A stretch of 64,000 nucleotides of DNA from Bicyclus anynana (lineage: Eukaryota; Arthropoda; Insecta; Lepidoptera; Nymphalidae), in the NCBI RefSeq assembly GCF_947172395.1, contig NC_069087.1:2666001-2730000 (forward strand). Direction: 5' to 3'. The position numbers and the translations under genes were made by a program. Shown one piece after another: positions 1 to 11,384 of the stretch (the stretch's first letter is position 1; every line of letters starts with the position of its first letter). The notes below the pieces were generated by a model, which did not search any database, had not been told where the DNA came from, and worked only from the letters and a program-made list of their open reading frames with translations.

Positions 1-202
1 CGAATGATAAAGACTACGTAAAACATGTTGCTACAAACGGTACGCACATTTTGTGTGAAATGGAACTATGCAAGGAATTATAAAGATTTTCCATCCTTCG
101 AAGAATTTCATTTAAATTATTTTAGACAGGTGAATGAGATTTGAACTGTGGATTGATTTGATTCAAAGAGCGTAGGTACGAAACCAGTTGATTTATGTAC
201 AT

Positions 203-425
203 GTTAAGAAATTATATATCACGTGCTTCAAACGGTAAAAGAAACACATCCAGAGGAATACTGCATACCTGAGATTTTTCTTAATTCTCTACGTGTGGGC
301 AGTCTGTCAATCCGCATTGCGCCAGCTTGGTGGACTATAAGCCTGACCCTCTAATTCTAAGAGGTGACTCATCCACAACCGTGAACCGAATAATAAAGGT
401 AGTTAATAGTGATGACGATGATTAG
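203..425 (+). repeat. tRNA-derived SINE, family A, 5'-truncated copy
   Basis: This is the 3' two thirds of the commonest SINE in the window. It contains the block around TATCACGTG, the CGTGAGGA-like block (here degraded), the segment 'CAATCCGCATTG', and the 3' end rich in GAT triplets. The tRNA-like head with its B box, seen in the copies at 20599 and 54283, is missing. Divergence from those copies suggests an old insertion. Confidence 0.75.
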
Positions 426-598
426 ATTTAAAAGCTATATCAGGGATACCCAATTATCCTACGGCGAACGACTTAGCGGCTCAGCAAACCGTATTAATAC
501 ATTTAGAGCGGTTTGGCGAACGGACTACTATTTATATCGCCTACCTACTCCACTCCACGCCCGAATTGTTTACTAAATTGTTTCTATGCCTCGGCATT

Positions 599-1015
599 TT
601 AAACGTGTTTAATTTTACAGTACGTTTGTTTTCCGAAACCGGAGTATACTTGGGTGATAATATCATAATCATCAGCATTAGCTAATACGTCGGTAAATAG
701 CTTCGGGGAGATCACATCTCCCTGTCGCACTCCTCGCCACAATTTGATACGCCTCGTCTGATCCTGTAAACGGACTGACAATGGCGTTGTGGTACAGACA
801 CAACACTTGGATTGGATGTACCTGTAGTCGATTCGGCATCTCTGCAACGACCTGAGTATAGCCCAGGTTTCCACCGAATCGAAGGCTTTTTCATAGTCCA
901 CAAATGCTAAGCAACGTGGCTGGTTATACTCTTCGTTCTTCAGTATAACTTGGCGCAGCGTATGGATGTGGTCTAAAGCCTTTTCGAAAACCGGCTTGTT
1001 CGGGCGGCTGGAAGT
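599..1015 (-). pseudogene. RTE-type LINE reverse transcriptase fragment
   Basis: The frame from 901 down to 599 encodes a reverse-transcriptase palm segment with DYEKAFDSVE followed by RGVRQGDVISPKLFT, typical of RTE-clade non-LTR elements. Upstream, the residues QPRCLAFV join the motif, and further up HIHTLRQVI and then PEQAGFRKGF are readable, the last in another frame, so at least one frameshift is present. The catalytic FADD box is not intact: the frame diverges after KLFT. There is no full-length ORF. This is a dead insertion, upstream of tetraspanin exon A only in genomic position. Confidence 0.85.
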
Positions 1016-1591
1016 CGTCTAATGACTATCGAGAACTATGAACAATATAGTGACTTATTATTTGAATGGTAGATACACCGAGTTACATGATAGCCCTGCA
1101 GAGCTGGCATCATCGCACGCTGAATGACTGTCCGTTCCCATGAGGCTTTGACACTAAATAAATGCCTTAGATACTCTACCACAGACATAATTATATGCAT
1201 TGCGAGGTATTCAAGGTAAAGAAACTTGATGCCGTGCGTAAAACAAAATGTTTCATCTCACTACTCTTTTGGAATATAACTTTTAGTATTTACCAAGTTT
1301 TGGTTATTCTTTTATTTATTTAATCATTCTCATAGCAAAAGTATTGTATGCCACTGCACTTAATTAGCCAATGTATCACTCGTGCTGTCTATTATGCAAT
1401 TCGACTTTGTACAAAAATCACTCGTGCTACAATTACATGACAGTGGCATAATAACTATTCCGAGCAAGTGAGATGAAAAAACATTGCAGATTGCTTCTGA
1501 TGAATCAAACATTTTGAAATAAATACTTACAGTAAAAAAACTTCAGTTTCTGAAGAATAAAATAATCAATTTTACAAAACTCCCAACTTAC
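1016..1591. other. AT-rich stretch, no gene seen
   Basis: This holds possible decayed LINE sequence near 1016-1160 and otherwise unique-looking AT-rich DNA. By strand and position it would be the first intron (5' part) and flank of the tetraspanin exon just beyond it. I see no other exon or RNA gene. Confidence 0.4.
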
Positions 1592-1657
1592 CACAATCAA
1601 CAAGTTGAAAATGAATAGCACATATTTTATACATTGATCTCCACATTGCAAGCCCAT
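1592..1657 (-). CDS. Tetraspanin first coding exon ('gene A')
   Basis: On the minus strand an ATG at 1657-1655 opens 22 codons reading MGLQCGDQCIKYVLFIFNLL plus I-V. They end in phase 0 at a good donor, GTAAGT (1586-1591). A short cysteine-containing cytoplasmic N-terminus followed by KYVLFIFNLL, the start of transmembrane helix 1, is the standard beginning of Tsp42E-like tetraspanins. It matches the design of exons B and C (20 codons each, phase 0). The N-terminal cysteines would be palmitoylation sites in this family. Downstream exons must lie to the left, outside the window. It could instead be an alternative first exon, or an orphan, of the same locus as exon B. Confidence 0.75.
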
Positions 1658-2120
1658 AATTAAAAACGAAACTACTAAAATACGGCAGAATTCACTTAAA
1701 AACTCCTACAACCATTAATTTAACTCGTAGTGTTAATAAGCCAGTACCTTACTCCAATAAGGCGCCAGCTAAACTGTCCTACAGAAATTTCGAAAAGTAC
1801 AATACAAAGTTTGGGAATATCAAAACCAATTTTCCTCCCGGAAAATTAATTGTGTAGCGGTTTTCCTCCTTGTAAATACCAATATATAGTATGTCAAAAA
1901 TTTATTGTATTGTATTACTTATCCTGATATTTTTCGTCATTATCAGTAAGCCAATTTAATTTAAACAGAAACTGTTATTGTGGCTTAACTAAAATAGAAT
2001 GATAGGCATATTGCATATATAAGATTATCATATTATATCGTTAATAGTTTCGGCAGCGTTCGCAAAATAATGACTTATAAACGCATAATTGATTCCTTGG
2101 GTTACATTATTCGAAATTAG
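1658..2120. other. AT-rich region upstream of exon A
   Basis: This would contain the promoter and 5' UTR of the tetraspanin exon at 1592-1657. No clear TATA box or initiator can be assigned. The stretch 1744-1790 carries sequence I associate with dispersed moth and butterfly repeats. No other gene is seen. Confidence 0.35.
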
Positions 2121-2408
2121 AGATCCGCCATATTAGATTTAGACTGACGTCACTTTATTTTTAGATTTTTAGAAACATTATTCTCAGCGTGCCCTTTCAT
2201 TTGACACCCATACTGTAGAAGTGCATTAAAAATAACTAGTCGCGCTAGTAGTTAGATATGCCGCCTTGTTGAATTTAGACTGACGGCACTTTATTTTCGA
2301 ATTATTCTTAGCAAACCCTTTCATTTGATATCCATATTGTAGAAGTGCATTAAAATAACTAGTCAGTAATTTTAGATATACCGCCATGTTGGATTTAGAA
2401 TGACGTCA
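2121..2408. repeat. Tandem repeat, about 120-140 bp unit, 2.2 copies
   Basis: Units start near 2121, 2260 and 2380. Each holds the blocks CCGCCATRTT, TTTAGACTGACG, CCCTTTCATTTGA and GTGCATTAAAA. The first two units differ by small deletions and the third is truncated. I see no coding potential. Confidence 0.75.
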
Positions 2409-3388
2409 CATACTTAACAATGCATTGAACAATAGTATACAAAACTTAGCATAATTGGTTGAAGATGACTGCTTCAAAATTGAGCTGCAAGATTTCGCCC
2501 GAACAAATATACATATAAGTCAAATAAAAGCTTGTAAAATACATACATCTAAATATAGGACCTCATCTTTTTCAAACTCGGTTAAGACGTTGTGATCGCA
2601 GTCGAAGACTGGATAAGAAAAAAGAGATGTAAAGAAAAGACTTCGAAATAATATTCATTGGTTTAGGAAAGGAATAGAGTAGACTCGATTCTCCAAATTT
2701 GTGGTAGCAACATTCATCACTATTTTTACATCGTTCGCTAACTCGCACAATTACACTCAATGGGGCTTAATTGACTGTAGTGACCCCCACGTCCACTTTT
2801 CATAATATCCTAATCTTTTTCGTACCCGTGGGAGGAGTCGAGTCTGATAAATCTGGTTAGCAACTACATCACACTTGATATGTACATACAAAAATATTTT
2901 AACAAAAATCTTTTTACTTAACAAAAAAATTTAATCGACTTCGAATGTCCTTTCTATTTTTAAGAGTAATGGATCTTTGAAACCGGTATATTTTTTTTGT
3001 TTTTTTTTTCGTTTTTATTTTATTTAATTTTTTGTGTTTTTAGTGTGTCCTAGCATAGTGACCTTAAACGCCACACTATGGACAATTTCATTCACTTATT
3101 AAAGTTATTATGATTTTAACACAAAATTACTAAACCGATTTTCGTGAAATTTCTAACGTGCCTCCGTAGTTGTTGGTCCAAAAAATGAAGTTTTATTGTA
3201 CAAAGTATTCGTGTAAGTTAGGACAAGCATAATTATGAAGCGATTATACTGCTAATAGCTAGTTAATTACACAATTTAAAGATATGTTAAACTCGTTTTA
3301 GAGTTGTTTAAAACCAACACGCTCTTATCAACACTTTTGTACTTGATGAAAGTCAAAGAATACTAAGTTATCTCATCACAGTTCTGCA
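2409..3388. other. Non-coding region with dispersed CGACTTC repeat fragment
   Basis: A dispersed-repeat fragment sits around 2935-3185, with an 'AATCGACTTCGAATG' start, poly-T runs and a segment ending in CGTGAAATTTC. It is related to fragments at 16480 and 27655. A short Cys-rich minus-strand frame at 2572-2760 was judged unsupported. No confident gene is seen. Confidence 0.4.
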
Positions 3389-3679
3389 GGCCAATTCACT
3401 AACTTTGACGTATATACGAAATTTACCAACTAGCTTTTCAAGCAATTTGTTAGTTCAACTTAAGTCACGTGATTTCATATTCAGTTTTTATTTAATTCGC
3501 ACTGATAAAAAATTAGTTTTTACATAAAATATAACATCCGGCGCCTACTGACAACCTTTCGTGGATATCATAGCGTAGGTAGATGACATTGCCCAGAGGA
3601 CGTTGTGACATTATGGAATACGAAAAATGAGGTTGTTACTGTCAATTCACTAACATACGTCAAAGTTAGTGAATTGACC
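3389..3679. mobile_element. MITE with GGCCAATTCACTA inverted ends
   Basis: The left end GGCCAATTCACTAACTTTGA is mirrored at the right end (3652-3679). It is about 290 bp and has no ORF. The right end itself contains a compact palindrome (3641-3678) built of TTCACTAAC and GTTAGTGAA. Related copies with drifted ends lie at 26612-26778 and 40092-40279. The superfamily is not determined. Confidence 0.75.
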
Positions 3680-3829
3680 GATTGGGCTTTAAGTTTTAAT
3701 ACTAATAAGTTAGCTTTTGGGTAACCACGATAACATTCTTATCACATTAAATAATACCTAGATAATAATAAACTGGTAATTTAATAGAATTAGACTCACA
3801 TATTATACTAAATATTCGTACAAACGTTA

Positions 3830-4218
3830 TACAGGAAGAAAATTTTTTTAGTGCGGATATTTTTATATTTTGTACATAAACAAAATTTAATGATCACGTA
3901 TTTTTTCTTTTTTTTTTTTAACTCAAAAATAACAAAATTATAGTTAGCTAAAGTTATTTACTTTTGAACAGAATTTTAGGGTCACCCTATTGTGCGTTTA
4001 TTTTATTTTCGTTTGATACCTAAAGAACGTCACCAGATCACTTTTAAGCTGAATATATCTTGTTTAGTAATAATATGTACATTATTTTGTTATTTTAGAG
4101 ACATAAATTAAAAAAAAAAATTACATAAAATGTATCGAACTGTTTGTAGATTTATATTCTATTAATGATACAGAACCACGAAAAAAAATATCCGCACTAA
4201 AGACCGAATCACCCTGTA
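3830..4218. mobile_element. mariner/Tc1-like MITE with TA target duplication
   Basis: The ends are TACAGG...CCTGTA, with inverted inner blocks TAGTGCGGATATTTTT (left) and AAATATCCGCACTAA (right). TA dinucleotides flank both ends (3828-3829 and 4219-4220), the signature of Tc1/mariner insertion. Length is 389 bp, with an AT-rich interior and no transposase, so it is non-autonomous. Confidence 0.85.
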
Positions 4219-6370
4219 TATTTCATGGTCTAACAATCGGTCTTACAACCGACATAGATATAATGATTTACTATACTGGTAATAGTAATAACAATACTCG
4301 TATACCATACACATACTTGCACCTACCTACTGCCAGTATTTTTGTTTATTGTTATCAAAACGAACTAACGGTTACGGCAAGGTTATCTAAGAAAGCTTTG
4401 ATAACCTTGGAATATACTTTAACAAAAACACAACTTAAACGTAATTTATTATAAACGAAAATAATTTGAGCAAAAAATTTATGCGATTTCCACTTATGTT
4501 GGAACAGAAACTATTTCAACGTTTAAATTATCAAGGTTCACAACAAGTTAATAACAGTGACAACAAATGAGGCGTTCCCTAAGATTGCAGTAAATAAGTA
4601 AGTATTGCAAAAACATCAATCAAGTTAAGAACTTCCTTGTTAAAATCAGTCAAAAACATCATGAAAAATGTAGAAAAAAATCTATTGACAACAAGCGAAC
4701 GCTCGCAACTTCGTCAATATGGAAAACAATGTCAAACAATATAAATTTTCCTCTTGTATCACTCTATCTAATGATGAGTCCATTGATCATTTTAAAAGAT
4801 CTAAGTATACAGACAGTGGGAAGCGACCTCGTTAAGATTTAGATAATGAAAAAAATTAAATCTAAGAATGATGACAAGTAAATGAAATTATGGAAAATAT
4901 AGTCATCAATAATTATAATATAGACGATAAAAAAGCAATTTCTATATTGTATATTAAAATATAGAACATTGGATATGATTTCGATATCTCGCATCTAGCT
5001 ACTAGAAAAACTAAAGAGTTGTCTGTGCGTGTAATATGAATTCGTATAACTTAAAAAAATAACTAATTAAATCAAAATATAATTGTGCAAGAATGTAACA
5101 AGTCCTTCGTGCATCATAAACGCAATGAAGAGTTCAAAGACATATTCAAGAGGTGGAGCGAGCGAAGCGTAAAGGCGAGGTCGGGGAAAAAAGGGAAAAG
5201 AAACTGATAACTTCCGCCATGCTACCGACTGTTTTTAAATAGATTAGTAATATTGTCGGTGCAGTGAACTTTAATAGTCTGAGTCTAGCAAAGACTACGA
5301 AAACATTACTGTCTGAGCGGACTTATTCTTAGTTAATAAACTTGCAAATTCAACTCCGGCTAGCCTATTCAGTATTTTGGTCTTTATTATCAACTTATTA
5401 AAATTAAAATAAGCTTAGCATTCCATGGATTCACCGTGCGGGTGCCGGGTCCATCGCGTGGTAGAGAGAAGAACTCTCTCAGAGGAATAATTTCAAAACC
5501 GTATTTAAGAAGTTTCCAATACTTATGTATAATTTGAATGTCTAGTGCTTACCCTATTTAAAAACCTTGTGCACGCCATAGAAGGAAGGCTGTACCAAAG
5601 AATCTAATAATGACACACAAGAAACGACATCTTTGATAGCTAAATAATACTTTAAGCATGACTACTCTAAAGAACTTTTGTTCTTAAACTTTTATTCTCT
5701 TTGATTGGGTACTCGTCTCGACTCGAGAACTTTAGATGAAATTTGAGGTGCGGTAGGAAAGTTAATTAAAAGTGAAATTGTCTGAGATGGGGTGACTTGA
5801 CTCAACATGACCCTAACTGAACCCAGACCAGACCAACTGACGTGTCCTTGAGTTTAATATAGACACAATACCAGCGCGTGGAAATAAACTAAAGGAACGC
5901 TTTCTTTTGCTTGTTATGGTATTTAACCATACTAACCGTATGTTTTTACATAACATACGAGACTAATGTACTATTTCTGAATTATGTATTTTTAAAATAT
6001 AAATATTATTAGGTATGTACAATGTTTTTTATTGAGAAAGAATACAATAAGGAACTTAAGCTAACGTATCCTAATAACTATACAAACTATATTATTAAGT
6101 AAGTATTTTTATTACAAAATTAAGTTAAGGTGCTCCGGGCTATGAGGTAGGTATGGCTAGCCTAGCCCTATTGATCTAGGCTGTGAGTTAATATGTAGTA
6201 GGTCAGTTATCTTTTATTATATGACAATAAACAGCTTACTGGCACGACACAGCAATTGACCTGTTGACCTAATTCAGTCTCATCTAATTGATGTACTGAT
6301 CGATATTATATCAGTGCCGTTATAATTTAAGTACTAGTTTAATGTTAGTATTTTGCGATATGACATGTAG
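4219..6370. other. AT-rich region without recognisable genes
   Basis: This is long AT-rich DNA. A 63-codon plus-strand frame at 4263-4454 has no recognisable motif. A GTGCACGCC-type MITE end sits near 5545-5580, and the GC-rich patch near 5150-5180 has no clear structure. No host exon is identified, although short tetraspanin exons would be easy to miss here. Confidence 0.4.
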
Positions 6371-6414
6371 TTGGTTAATATAGCTTGGCAAATTCGTTTG
6401 TACAATCCCGATGG

Positions 6415-6528
6415 TCCGCGCGGGCCGGGAGGGGTGTTGCGATGCCCCGCGCGCACGCACATACCCGCGCAGTCTTTCCCTCTGCCCCGCGCGCACGACT
6501 TCATACCCGCGCAGTCCTTCCACTCGCA
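6415..6528. repeat. GC-rich tandem duplication, ~43 bp x 2
   Basis: The block GCCCCGCGCGCACG...CATACCCGCGCAGTC is repeated at about 6441-6483 and 6484-6525. It forms an island of very high GC inside AT-rich DNA. Overlapping frames on both strands across it (6320-6601) are by-products of base composition. Confidence 0.7.
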
Positions 6529-6604
6529 TTTCATGGTGTCATCATCAAACTTGCCAGGCTATAGTATAAACTTCATTAGTACTAGATTAGATGTAAACTA
6601 GATT

Positions 6605-6795
6605 ATCCCGCTGTTGGTCCAATGGTTAGCCTATGTGGCTTCATCATGAAATCCTGGGTTCAGTCTTGACTAATAAATACTGAGAATTCCTATCGTCTAG
6701 GAAATTTTCACAAAAAAATCTCAGCCCAGAGTTAGGATATGGTGGTGTTCCGTGCCTCGAAAAGCAAGTTAAGCTGTCAGTTCGTAGCCATTCTC
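6605..6795 (+). repeat. tRNA-derived SINE, family C
   Basis: The head looks like a tRNA (GGTCCAATGGTTAGCC, A-box-like) with a decayed B box (TGGGTTCAGTC). It is followed by the body with CTCAGCCCAGAGTTAGG and GTGCCTCGAAAAGCA. Body pieces recur at 40010-40075 and 51470-51780. It is a Pol III-type retroposon rather than a functional tRNA. Confidence 0.7.
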
Positions 6796-6973
6796 ATTTT
6801 CATGGGAAAATTGGAAAACGGTGATACTGGTTCTGTTTACTTAGAAGATTGGCACAAAGGAATTTTAGACCTTTTTGGCTTGAGTTAGGTAGTTAGGACG
6901 GAGGGAAGTTATCTAAAAAATCTGCATTCAACACAGCCTAGATATGTCCAAGCGCTTAATAATATTACATGTC

Positions 6974-7195
6974 TTATAAATTATTCAATAAATATCTCAT
7001 TGTATAGTCTAGAAAATGTAACTTGACTACATTTTCCAGACCATAAAATACTCTGAATAAGACACAGTATGCGGAAGAAGGCGCAATCGTTAAACCATTC
7101 GTAATCATAAAACCATCCAAGTCACGTATGATTTTATTGATAACAGATCGATCGAACTGCAGCACGATCACGGTCAGCAGAAAAAATATTTTTAA
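6974..7195 (-). other. Unassigned open frame with hydrophobic start
   Basis: This open frame of about 73 codons starts in a hydrophobic run, KIFFLLTVIVLQF, and continues RSVINKIIRDLDGF. It has no ATG at the head and no good donor. The hydrophobic run is followed by polar sequence, which resembles either a signal peptide or the TM3-to-loop junction of a tetraspanin. However, there is no CCG exon after it and no conserved residue to support either. It may be chance or an old pseudo-exon. Confidence 0.15.
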
Positions 7196-7748
7196 TTATT
7201 TATTAAGTTAATTAATTAACATGACAAAACAAATTAAACTGCTCATAATAGAATACACTCATGAAAAAATATTTTCATATTAAGAACTGATTTATTAATT
7301 TTCCGCAAATAATATTTTCAGTCATCAATACTCGTCTATGGCAAGTCTTTTATTGTTTTTTTAAGTCACAGGTAATTAGGTTAGGTTATGATGATAAATA
7401 GACTACTATACAGCAACAATTCGCACTGTATGCAAGGAAGACGTCCTATATAGTGTCAGTGTACCTATGTCTACCAAGCCATGTGTACGTCTTTGCTAGT
7501 AGGATGGTAACACAGACAACCTATCGTGGGTGGTAACTAGCGACAACCTACCACCAAACCAATTTAGAGAAAATATACAAAAAAAAACTGACCCAGACTA
7601 GGACCCAGGAGCTCTGTTGAGAACCACAGCACAGTGAACTAGGCCGGAGGGGTCATCAAAAACATGGACACTACAGTCATTTTCAATCCTAGTCAAAAAG
7701 AGTTTTACTAGACTAAATAGGCATATAGCTATCTTACTCGTTATCAAA

Positions 7749-8007
7749 CCATATACGGCTCACTGCTGAGCTCAAGTCTCCTCTCAGAATGAGAGGGGTT
7801 AGGCCAATAGTCCACCACGCTGGCCCAATGCGGATTGGCAGACTTCACACACGCAGAGAATTAAGAAATACGCTGGCATGCAGGTTTCCTCACGATGTTT
7901 GAGAATGCACACAACTGAAAAGTTGGAGGTGCATGCCCCGGACCGGATTCGAACCCACACCCTCCGGAATTGGAGGCACAGGTCATATCCACTGGGCTAT
8001 CACGTCT
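7749..8007 (-). repeat. SINE family A, near-complete, minus
   Basis: It runs from ATATACGGCTCACTGCTGAG (3' end of the SINE) to the tRNA-like head, in which the B box reads GGATTCGAACCC on the plus strand. It has a small internal deletion of the TATCACGTG block relative to the copy at 54283. Confidence 0.85.
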
Positions 8008-8504
8008 CTCTATCACGCTATCTTACTGGTAAGTCATAAACAGATTTCGCAATGCAATGTAAACGAAGGCAACTTAACGAGCAACTAATCGCAGGTCGCT
8101 CCCGTTGGACGCAACGATAAAACCTTTACGACAGGGTCGGCGACCTGTTTCGACCTACATTCTCTTAAAATAGACGAATAGCTCGCGTTTCGATCGAAAT
8201 CACTGGTCGCCAATTTTTTAGATAGTTTCCATTGGACTATCCAATATTTCTCTATTCAGTCATTATCAGCCTATTTTAATGGCCCATTACAGGATCAGGC
8301 CTCTTTCAAAACAGGCCCACAGGGGATCATTAAGCTTAAGCCCACCACACTGCTTCAATGAGGTTTAGCGAGCAATTTCACTATATTCTATGCCTATGTT
8401 AGACGATTAGTTCGTAGTCAACTGCAGACCGCAGCAGGCGACGATTCGCCGCGACACTACTGGTTTCTATGTATTTCTATGAAATACCTTTCAGAAAATA
8501 TTAA
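8008..8504. other. Non-coding, no gene seen
   Basis: This is unique-looking sequence with scattered GC-richer patches (8085-8200). No ORF with a recognisable motif, RNA gene or clear repeat boundary was found. Confidence 0.3.
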
Positions 8505-8528
8505 AAACCTAATCGCTAGCCACGGAAT

Positions 8529-8680
8529 GCTAGCCACCGACGGTCCGATATTCCCACATGCTTGCAGCGCTCGAGCGCATGACGCCCGGAAAACCTGATC
8601 GTGTGTTGGTCGCTCGATGACGACTCGACTTGCAGCAAAAATCCCAACCAACATACGTTATACCGGACATCATGCCGGCA
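8529..8680. mobile_element. Degenerate MITE, GCTAGCCAC / TGCAGCGCT family
   Basis: The left part, GCTAGCCACCGACGG...TGCTTGCAGCGCT, parallels the terminal sequence of the elements at 10226, 19976 and 22511. The copy is much diverged and its right end is unclear. Three overlapping minus-strand frames across it (8457-8746) show no conserved domain. Confidence 0.45.
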
Positions 8681-8759
8681 GCAAAAAGTGGGCTCTGGTC
8701 TTCCTGTAACGATATAATACACACGCACAAGCACAAGGTACCCCAAGGGCTTATAAACG

Positions 8760-9268
8760 TAATGTGTTACAAAAAAAAATACAAATTTAATATAACTAAA
8801 TCTACTTAAATTGACTACCTAAACCTAAAACCTACAGTACATTATACAATGTGTAAATACGAGTAAGTTGAGGTGGCCGGTAAAAATAGTCAATATTTAA
8901 TGACTCTGCTGAATCGTATTTAATTTTGGCACACTGCTAACCTCAAGTCCTATATCTCGTTACGTTGACGCACCGGTGTTGTTAACACGTGTAGAATTGT
9001 AGATAGGTCGACGGCCGATGACAATGAACCAGTGGGAGGGGGTCTATAGTCTATACTCAGTTCATAGACAAAGAGCAACGCTAATCCCGAGCCCCCACAC
9101 ACTACAAGCTACGCTATCAGCTCTGTTGAAATCCAATAAGTGAAACGTCTTTGAAATTTGCTGATGTTTAGGCCCTTGCGATATATTAAGTCGTAGCTTT
9201 GAAACTTAGAACTGTATCCGCTTTAATAGCAGAATGGAGAAATAAAAATGTGACAAAAAATATAATCT
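8760..9268. other. Non-coding, no gene seen
   Basis: This is AT-rich at 8765-8850 and mixed afterwards. I see nothing interpretable. Confidence 0.3.
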
Positions 9269-9488
9269 TCTCTACTATATAAAAATAAGTCGGGTTTTCC
9301 TTCCTGACGCTATAACTCCAGAACGCACAAACCGATTTCCACGGTTTTGCATTCGTTGGAAAGGTCTCGGGCTCCGTAGCAAAGAAAATTAGGGGTAGGG
9401 TAGGGTAGGGTAGGGATAGAGTTGGGTAGGGGTTAGTTGAATGTTTACATCGAGTTTCACGCGGACGAAGTCGCGGGCGTCCGCTAGT
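9269..9488 (+). mobile_element. Non-autonomous Helitron-like element (TAGGG-containing subfamily)
   Basis: It starts TCTACTATATAAAAATAAG and ends GCGGGCGTCCGCTAG followed by T, i.e. 5'-TC and 3'-CTAG ends. Inside is a GGGTAGGGTAGGG run (9389-9432). The same subfamily occurs at 62542-62754 (plus) and 10692-11002 (minus). A 130-codon minus-strand frame across it is a composition artefact. Confidence 0.75.
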
Positions 9489-9659
9489 GTTTAATACAAT
9501 GTTTTCCCGTGGGAATACGGTGATAAAATATAGCCAAAGACATTCACAAATAACGTGGTTTTTCTTTAGGTAAAACAATTTTCAAAATGTTCAGTTGATA
9601 GAGATATTACCCCTGACAGCCTCACTAACTTCACCTCTAAAATATTTGTAAGATAAATA

Positions 9660-9847
9660 AATCTATACTAATATTATAAAGAGGTAAAGTTTATGGTAAT
9701 ATAGGGGGGAAACTCTGTATGTATTAGACCGTTTTTGTTTTTTCTTTACCACTAGAAAGCCACGTTATTTGCGAGTGTCATAGCCCATAATTTATCCACG
9801 TATTCTCACGGGAACTACGCAGGTGAAACCGCGGGGCTTTAGCTAGT
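9660..9847 (+). mobile_element. Helitron-like element
   Basis: It begins TCTATACTAATATTATAAAG and ends in GAAACCGCGGGGCTTTAGCTAG before T. Between them is the conserved ACGGGAAC/CACG...GGTGAAACC part. It is a non-autonomous copy without ORFs. Confidence 0.75.
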
Positions 9848-10225
9848 ATAATATAAACTACCCGGTACTAAGACATTGAACACAATATGAAACCGCAGGC
9901 GATAATGTAATAAAGAACAGACCCGGAAGTATTTGTAATTGAAAACAGATTGAGTTCTAGCATTACATAACATTGAGTCATTTCCTGCCCTTTGCGATAG
10001 TACTAAAGTTTTTTATAACTGATCTCGTCTAGGGAAGAACCACCATGCTTATTTATACTCAAAAGTACACTTAGTGCACTTCATACATCCATTAAAGTAC
10101 TTACTACCTAAGAAATATTTGTCTTTATGCTTATCAAATGCAGATTTTCCCAGTTAGGTTGTTTTTCCTAGTAGTGCATACCCTGATCGACAACTTTCTG
10201 CACGCCGCTTCTCATAAGTCATAAA

Positions 10226-10370
10226 GCCACTGACGATCCAATAAGAGCCGATAAAACTGATCGTATGTGCATCCTGCCGAGCACGACTAATACGATCAGT
10301 TTTATCGGATATCAAGCCGTTAGCGCTGCAGGCATGTGGGCTTATCGGCCCGTAGGTGGCTAGCATAACA
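10226..10370. mobile_element. Palindromic MITE (TGTTATGCTAGCCAC ends), nested
   Basis: The left end GCCACTGACGATCCAATAAG and the right end CTTATCGGCCCGTAGGTGGC are inverted partners. The central GATCAGTTTTATCGGAT block is shared with the element at 19976. It abuts the GTGCACGCC element at 10372, the same arrangement as at 19976-20248. The pair therefore moved or was duplicated together. Confidence 0.65.
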
Positions 10371-10371
10371 G

Positions 10372-10513
10372 CCAGTGGCGTGCACTTCATAAATGGATAA
10401 ACGCAATGCATACCCTGAGGATTCATTTGGAACCTGTATTGGAGATGGAATTTTCAATTATTTACAATTTGTACGTACAGAGCCTACCCTAGTTAAAAAC
10501 TTTGTGCACGCCA
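10372..10513. mobile_element. MITE with CAGTGGCGTGCAC inverted ends
   Basis: The left end CCAGTGGCGTGCAC is mirrored by GTGCACGCCAATG on the right. The inner block ATGCATACCCTGAGGATTCAT is shared with the copy at 20112-20248. Solo fragments lie near 5545-5580. Confidence 0.75.
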
Positions 10514-10691
10514 ATGATAACACCGATATGCATTGCATTGATTTAGTATTAATTATATGGTATTGGTGAAAATACAGGCACATAATCAGGCTTAACAGTA
10601 ACGCCTCACATTGTCAGGCACAGAACAGTGCTATATGAAGTATCGCTTGCATGAGTTGCATTGTGTTAGAGATGATGCTTCTCTATTAAAC
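10514..10691. other. Spacer, no gene seen
   Basis: Short unique-looking sequence between two mobile elements, with no feature identified. Confidence 0.3.
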
Positions 10692-11002
10692 ACTAGCTGA
10701 CGCCCGCGACTTCGTCCGCGTGAAACTCGATGTAAACTATCAACTACCTCTACCCTACCCCTACCCTACCCTTACCCTACCCTACCCCTACCCTACGTTG
10801 AAATTTTTCCTGAATTTTTTTTGCTATAAACCTCACGGAGCCCGAGACCAGGAAAACCCGACTTTTAATATTTTATAAAAAGTATCCTATGTCGTTCTCC
10901 TGGCTCTAAACTACCTCCCTGAAAATTTTCAGCTAAATCGGTTCACCCGTTCTTGAGTTATAAGTGGAGTAACTGACACGACTTTCTTTTATATATATAG
11001 AT
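10692..11002 (-). mobile_element. Helitron-like element with (TACCC)n interior, minus
   Basis: It reads ACTAGCTGACGCCCGCGACT on the left (rc of the CTAGT end) and ends in ATATATATAGAT (rc of the TC start). It contains CTACCCCTACCCTACCC (10743-10795). The run belongs to the element and is not a telomere. Confidence 0.75.
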
Positions 11003-11384
11003 TAGATAGTCTTGAATCATCAACGGTTAATATAATAAAGAACCTCCTCCTTTTTGTAGTCGGTTAAAAATCTTTAATATATTTTTATACATGTCAGGCA
11101 TACTCATACTATAGGTATTTCAAGATCAAGGAGCTGAAAGGAGGCGACGAAAGGCCCTTGAGTTGAGGACCCCATCTCAGCTGAAGGACGACCTTTGAAA
11201 ATATAATACAATACTGCTGGGGACTACGATGCTAAAAGAGGGATGGTTTATTATAAGAAAAGCTGAGGAAAAGCGAAAAATCCACGTGTCAAAAATACTG
11301 GGCTAAATCAGAAGCGCCTTATTTCATAAGCTTATTTTTGGGACGACGTAGTTTTGGTAACTAGAAATTTTTTTATTTTTATTT
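11003..11384. other. Non-coding, no gene seen
   Basis: Mixed sequence with an AAAAGC-rich part near 11240-11290. No gene, RNA or clear repeat ends were identified. Confidence 0.3.

Noticed and set aside
2572..2760. Minus-strand frame with a CKNSDECC Cys pattern
   Set aside because: It is preceded by an in-frame stop, lacks a signal peptide and has too few cysteines afterwards to support any known fold.
7600..7660. CCG-like codons (TGCTGTGGT on the minus strand near 7630)
   Set aside because: The surrounding residues are not loop-like and there is no acceptor in phase; I recognise the stretch as a dispersed repeat end.
9186..9578. 130-codon minus-strand frame
   Set aside because: It spans a Helitron-like element including its TAGGG run; the proline/leucine/tyrosine repeats come from the pentamer.
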